Assembly (NCBI GenBank): GCA_002007465.1
Contig: LNAC01000109.1
Span: 2,980,135-3,044,134 of the forward strand
Direction: 5' to 3'
Source: Ailurus styani
Taxonomy: Eukaryota; Chordata; Mammalia; Carnivora; Ailuridae
DNA length: 64,000 nt
The translations under genes were made by a program, and so were the position numbers. The notes below the pieces were generated by a model, which did not search any database, was not told where the DNA came from, and saw only the letters and a list, made by a program, of their open reading frames with translations. Positions 63,400 to 64,000 of this stretch are shown piece by piece; the stretch's first letter is position 1; each line of letters starts with the position of its first letter.

Positions 63400-63891
63400 C
63401 CTCCTGCCTCCAGGAGCAGGAGGGGTGGTTTTGGCCGAGGTATGGGGCCCGGACCGCACCCACTCCGCCGGGCCTGCTGCGCGACCTTGACCCGTCTCCT
63501 TGTCGGAGCCTCTGTCTGGAGCCCCACCTGGAAATGGCTCCTCTAAGGCTTTTCCGGCCTAAAGCCCGTGCTCTTCCACCTCTGTTGCGGACTCTCCCTC
63601 CCACTCGCGACCGCGTCTCCCCCACCGGCCGCACGCAACGCGAGACGCGCTACGTCCCCGCCCAGACCGTGCTGCCCATGCGCAGGAAGCGCCCCTCAGC
63701 CTTCCTCTTTCAGAGCCCCGACAGCCGGGATACCGCGAGATCTGGGAGGCGGGCGGGGCCGGAAGCCGGGCCACTCTCGCGAGGCCGGGCAGAGCGGAGC
63801 CGGGAGGCCCTGCGCAGTGTGGAGGTCGTTGGTGTCACTTGCCAGCCGCCAGCTCCTTCGCCTGCCGTTCCGCTCCCCGTCCGCTCCAACC
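63400..63891. promoter_or_regulatory. Bidirectional CpG-island promoter of STYXL1 and MDH2
   Basis: CpG-dense DNA lies between the two divergent genes. Visible elements are an NRF-1-like 'catgcgcagg' at about 63677-63686 and a second 'ctgcgcagt' near 63809-63817; a GC box 'gggcggggcc' with an adjoining ETS-like 'ccggaag' at about 63752-63768; and a 9-of-10 match to the palindrome TCTCGCGAGA, 'tctcgcgagg' at about 63775-63784. NRF-1, ETS and TCTCGCGAGA elements are known to be common in bidirectional promoters of nuclear genes for mitochondrial proteins. There is no TATA box. Transcription starts for MDH2 are inferred at about 63790-63850. Confidence 0.8.
63528..63750 (-). other. STYXL1: Likely STYXL1 5' non-coding exon (inferred)
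   Basis: The coding exon at 53649-53755 starts at an acceptor, so an upstream non-coding exon must exist. The CpG island next to MDH2 is the expected place. The minus strand shows a possible donor CAG|GTGGGG at 63530-63525. An alternative donor AGAG|GTGGAA lies about 50 bp further upstream. The exact limits are not determinable from sequence alone. Confidence 0.35.
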
Positions 63892-63957
63892 ATGTTTTCC
63901 GCCCTCGCCCGCCCTGCCGGCGCCGCTCTCCGCCGCAGCTTCAGCACCTCGGCCCAG
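63892..63957 (+). CDS. MDH2: MDH2 exon 1, coding part (partial gene)
   Basis: The exon encodes 22 residues, MFSALARPAGAALRRSFSTS then AQ, ending at a CAG|GTAGGC donor. This is the N-terminal mitochondrial targeting sequence of malate dehydrogenase 2. The family has MLSALARPVSAALRRSFSTSAQ in human, with the exon boundary after AQ. MDH2 interconverts malate and oxaloacetate with NAD in the mitochondrial matrix (citric acid cycle and malate-aspartate shuttle). The presequence is arginine-rich, has no acidic residues and can form an amphipathic helix. The start codon context (caaccATGt) has A at -3. The catalytic domain lies right of the window. Confidence 0.96.
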
Positions 63958-64000
63958 GTAGGCCCGACGAGGGGCTACCTGCAGGCGGAGGCCCCCCGGC

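Overview
This is nuclear DNA from a mammal, almost certainly a caniform carnivore and probably a mustelid. The evidence is the very high density of carnivore tRNA-Lys-derived CAN-SINEs, whose heads read 'gcgcctgggtggctcagt' and whose tails end 'aaataaataaaatctt'. Carnivore-type L1 fragments are also abundant. The lineage call below Carnivora is inference. Coding sequence makes up less than 2 % of the window.

Three genes are present, in the order of human 7q11.23 (TMEM120A - STYXL1 - MDH2). (1) The first coding exon of TMEM120A lies on the minus strand at 983-1063 inside a CpG island, and the rest of that gene lies left of the window. (2) The complete coding sequence of STYXL1 (MK-STYX, a catalytically dead dual-specificity phosphatase) lies on the minus strand. 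Its eight coding exons (2678-2809, 14398-14510, 16091-16188, 25376-25521, 31489-31634, 35537-35684, 39063-39124, 53649-53751) join in frame to 315 residues. (3) The first coding exon of MDH2 lies on the plus strand at 63892-63957 and encodes the mitochondrial presequence. STYXL1 and MDH2 are divergent and should share a GC-rich bidirectional promoter at about 63400-63890. STYXL1 and TMEM120A are in tandem, about 1.6 kb apart.

The remainder is intron filled with repeats. About 3.3-11.2 kb is an L1 graveyard with SINEs and a U6 snRNA/L1 chimeric retrocopy. About 17.3-24.9 kb is L1, mainly antisense, with stacked SINEs and a processed RPL27 pseudogene. About 26.4-27.8 kb is an L1 split by a Tigger DNA transposon that is itself split by a SINE. 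About 38-52.8 kb is SINE/L1 rich and includes a large recent-looking L1 piece. The stretches 11.2-13.0, 13.7-17.2, 27.8-30.7, 32.5-37, 53.8-57.1 and 57.3-63.4 kb are more unique intron with scattered old repeats.

I found no undescribed multi-gene system. The most interesting signals are: the U6-L1 template-switch chimera with its target-site duplication; a tRNA-Cys 5' half flanked by a 10-bp direct repeat; a 51-bp direct repeat flanking the STYXL1 exon that carries the dead active-site loop; several places where SINE insertions stack on one duplicated target sequence; the apparent lack of a canonical poly(A) signal after STYXL1; and two probable assembly scars (a 121-base N gap and a single N, both next to duplicated flanks).
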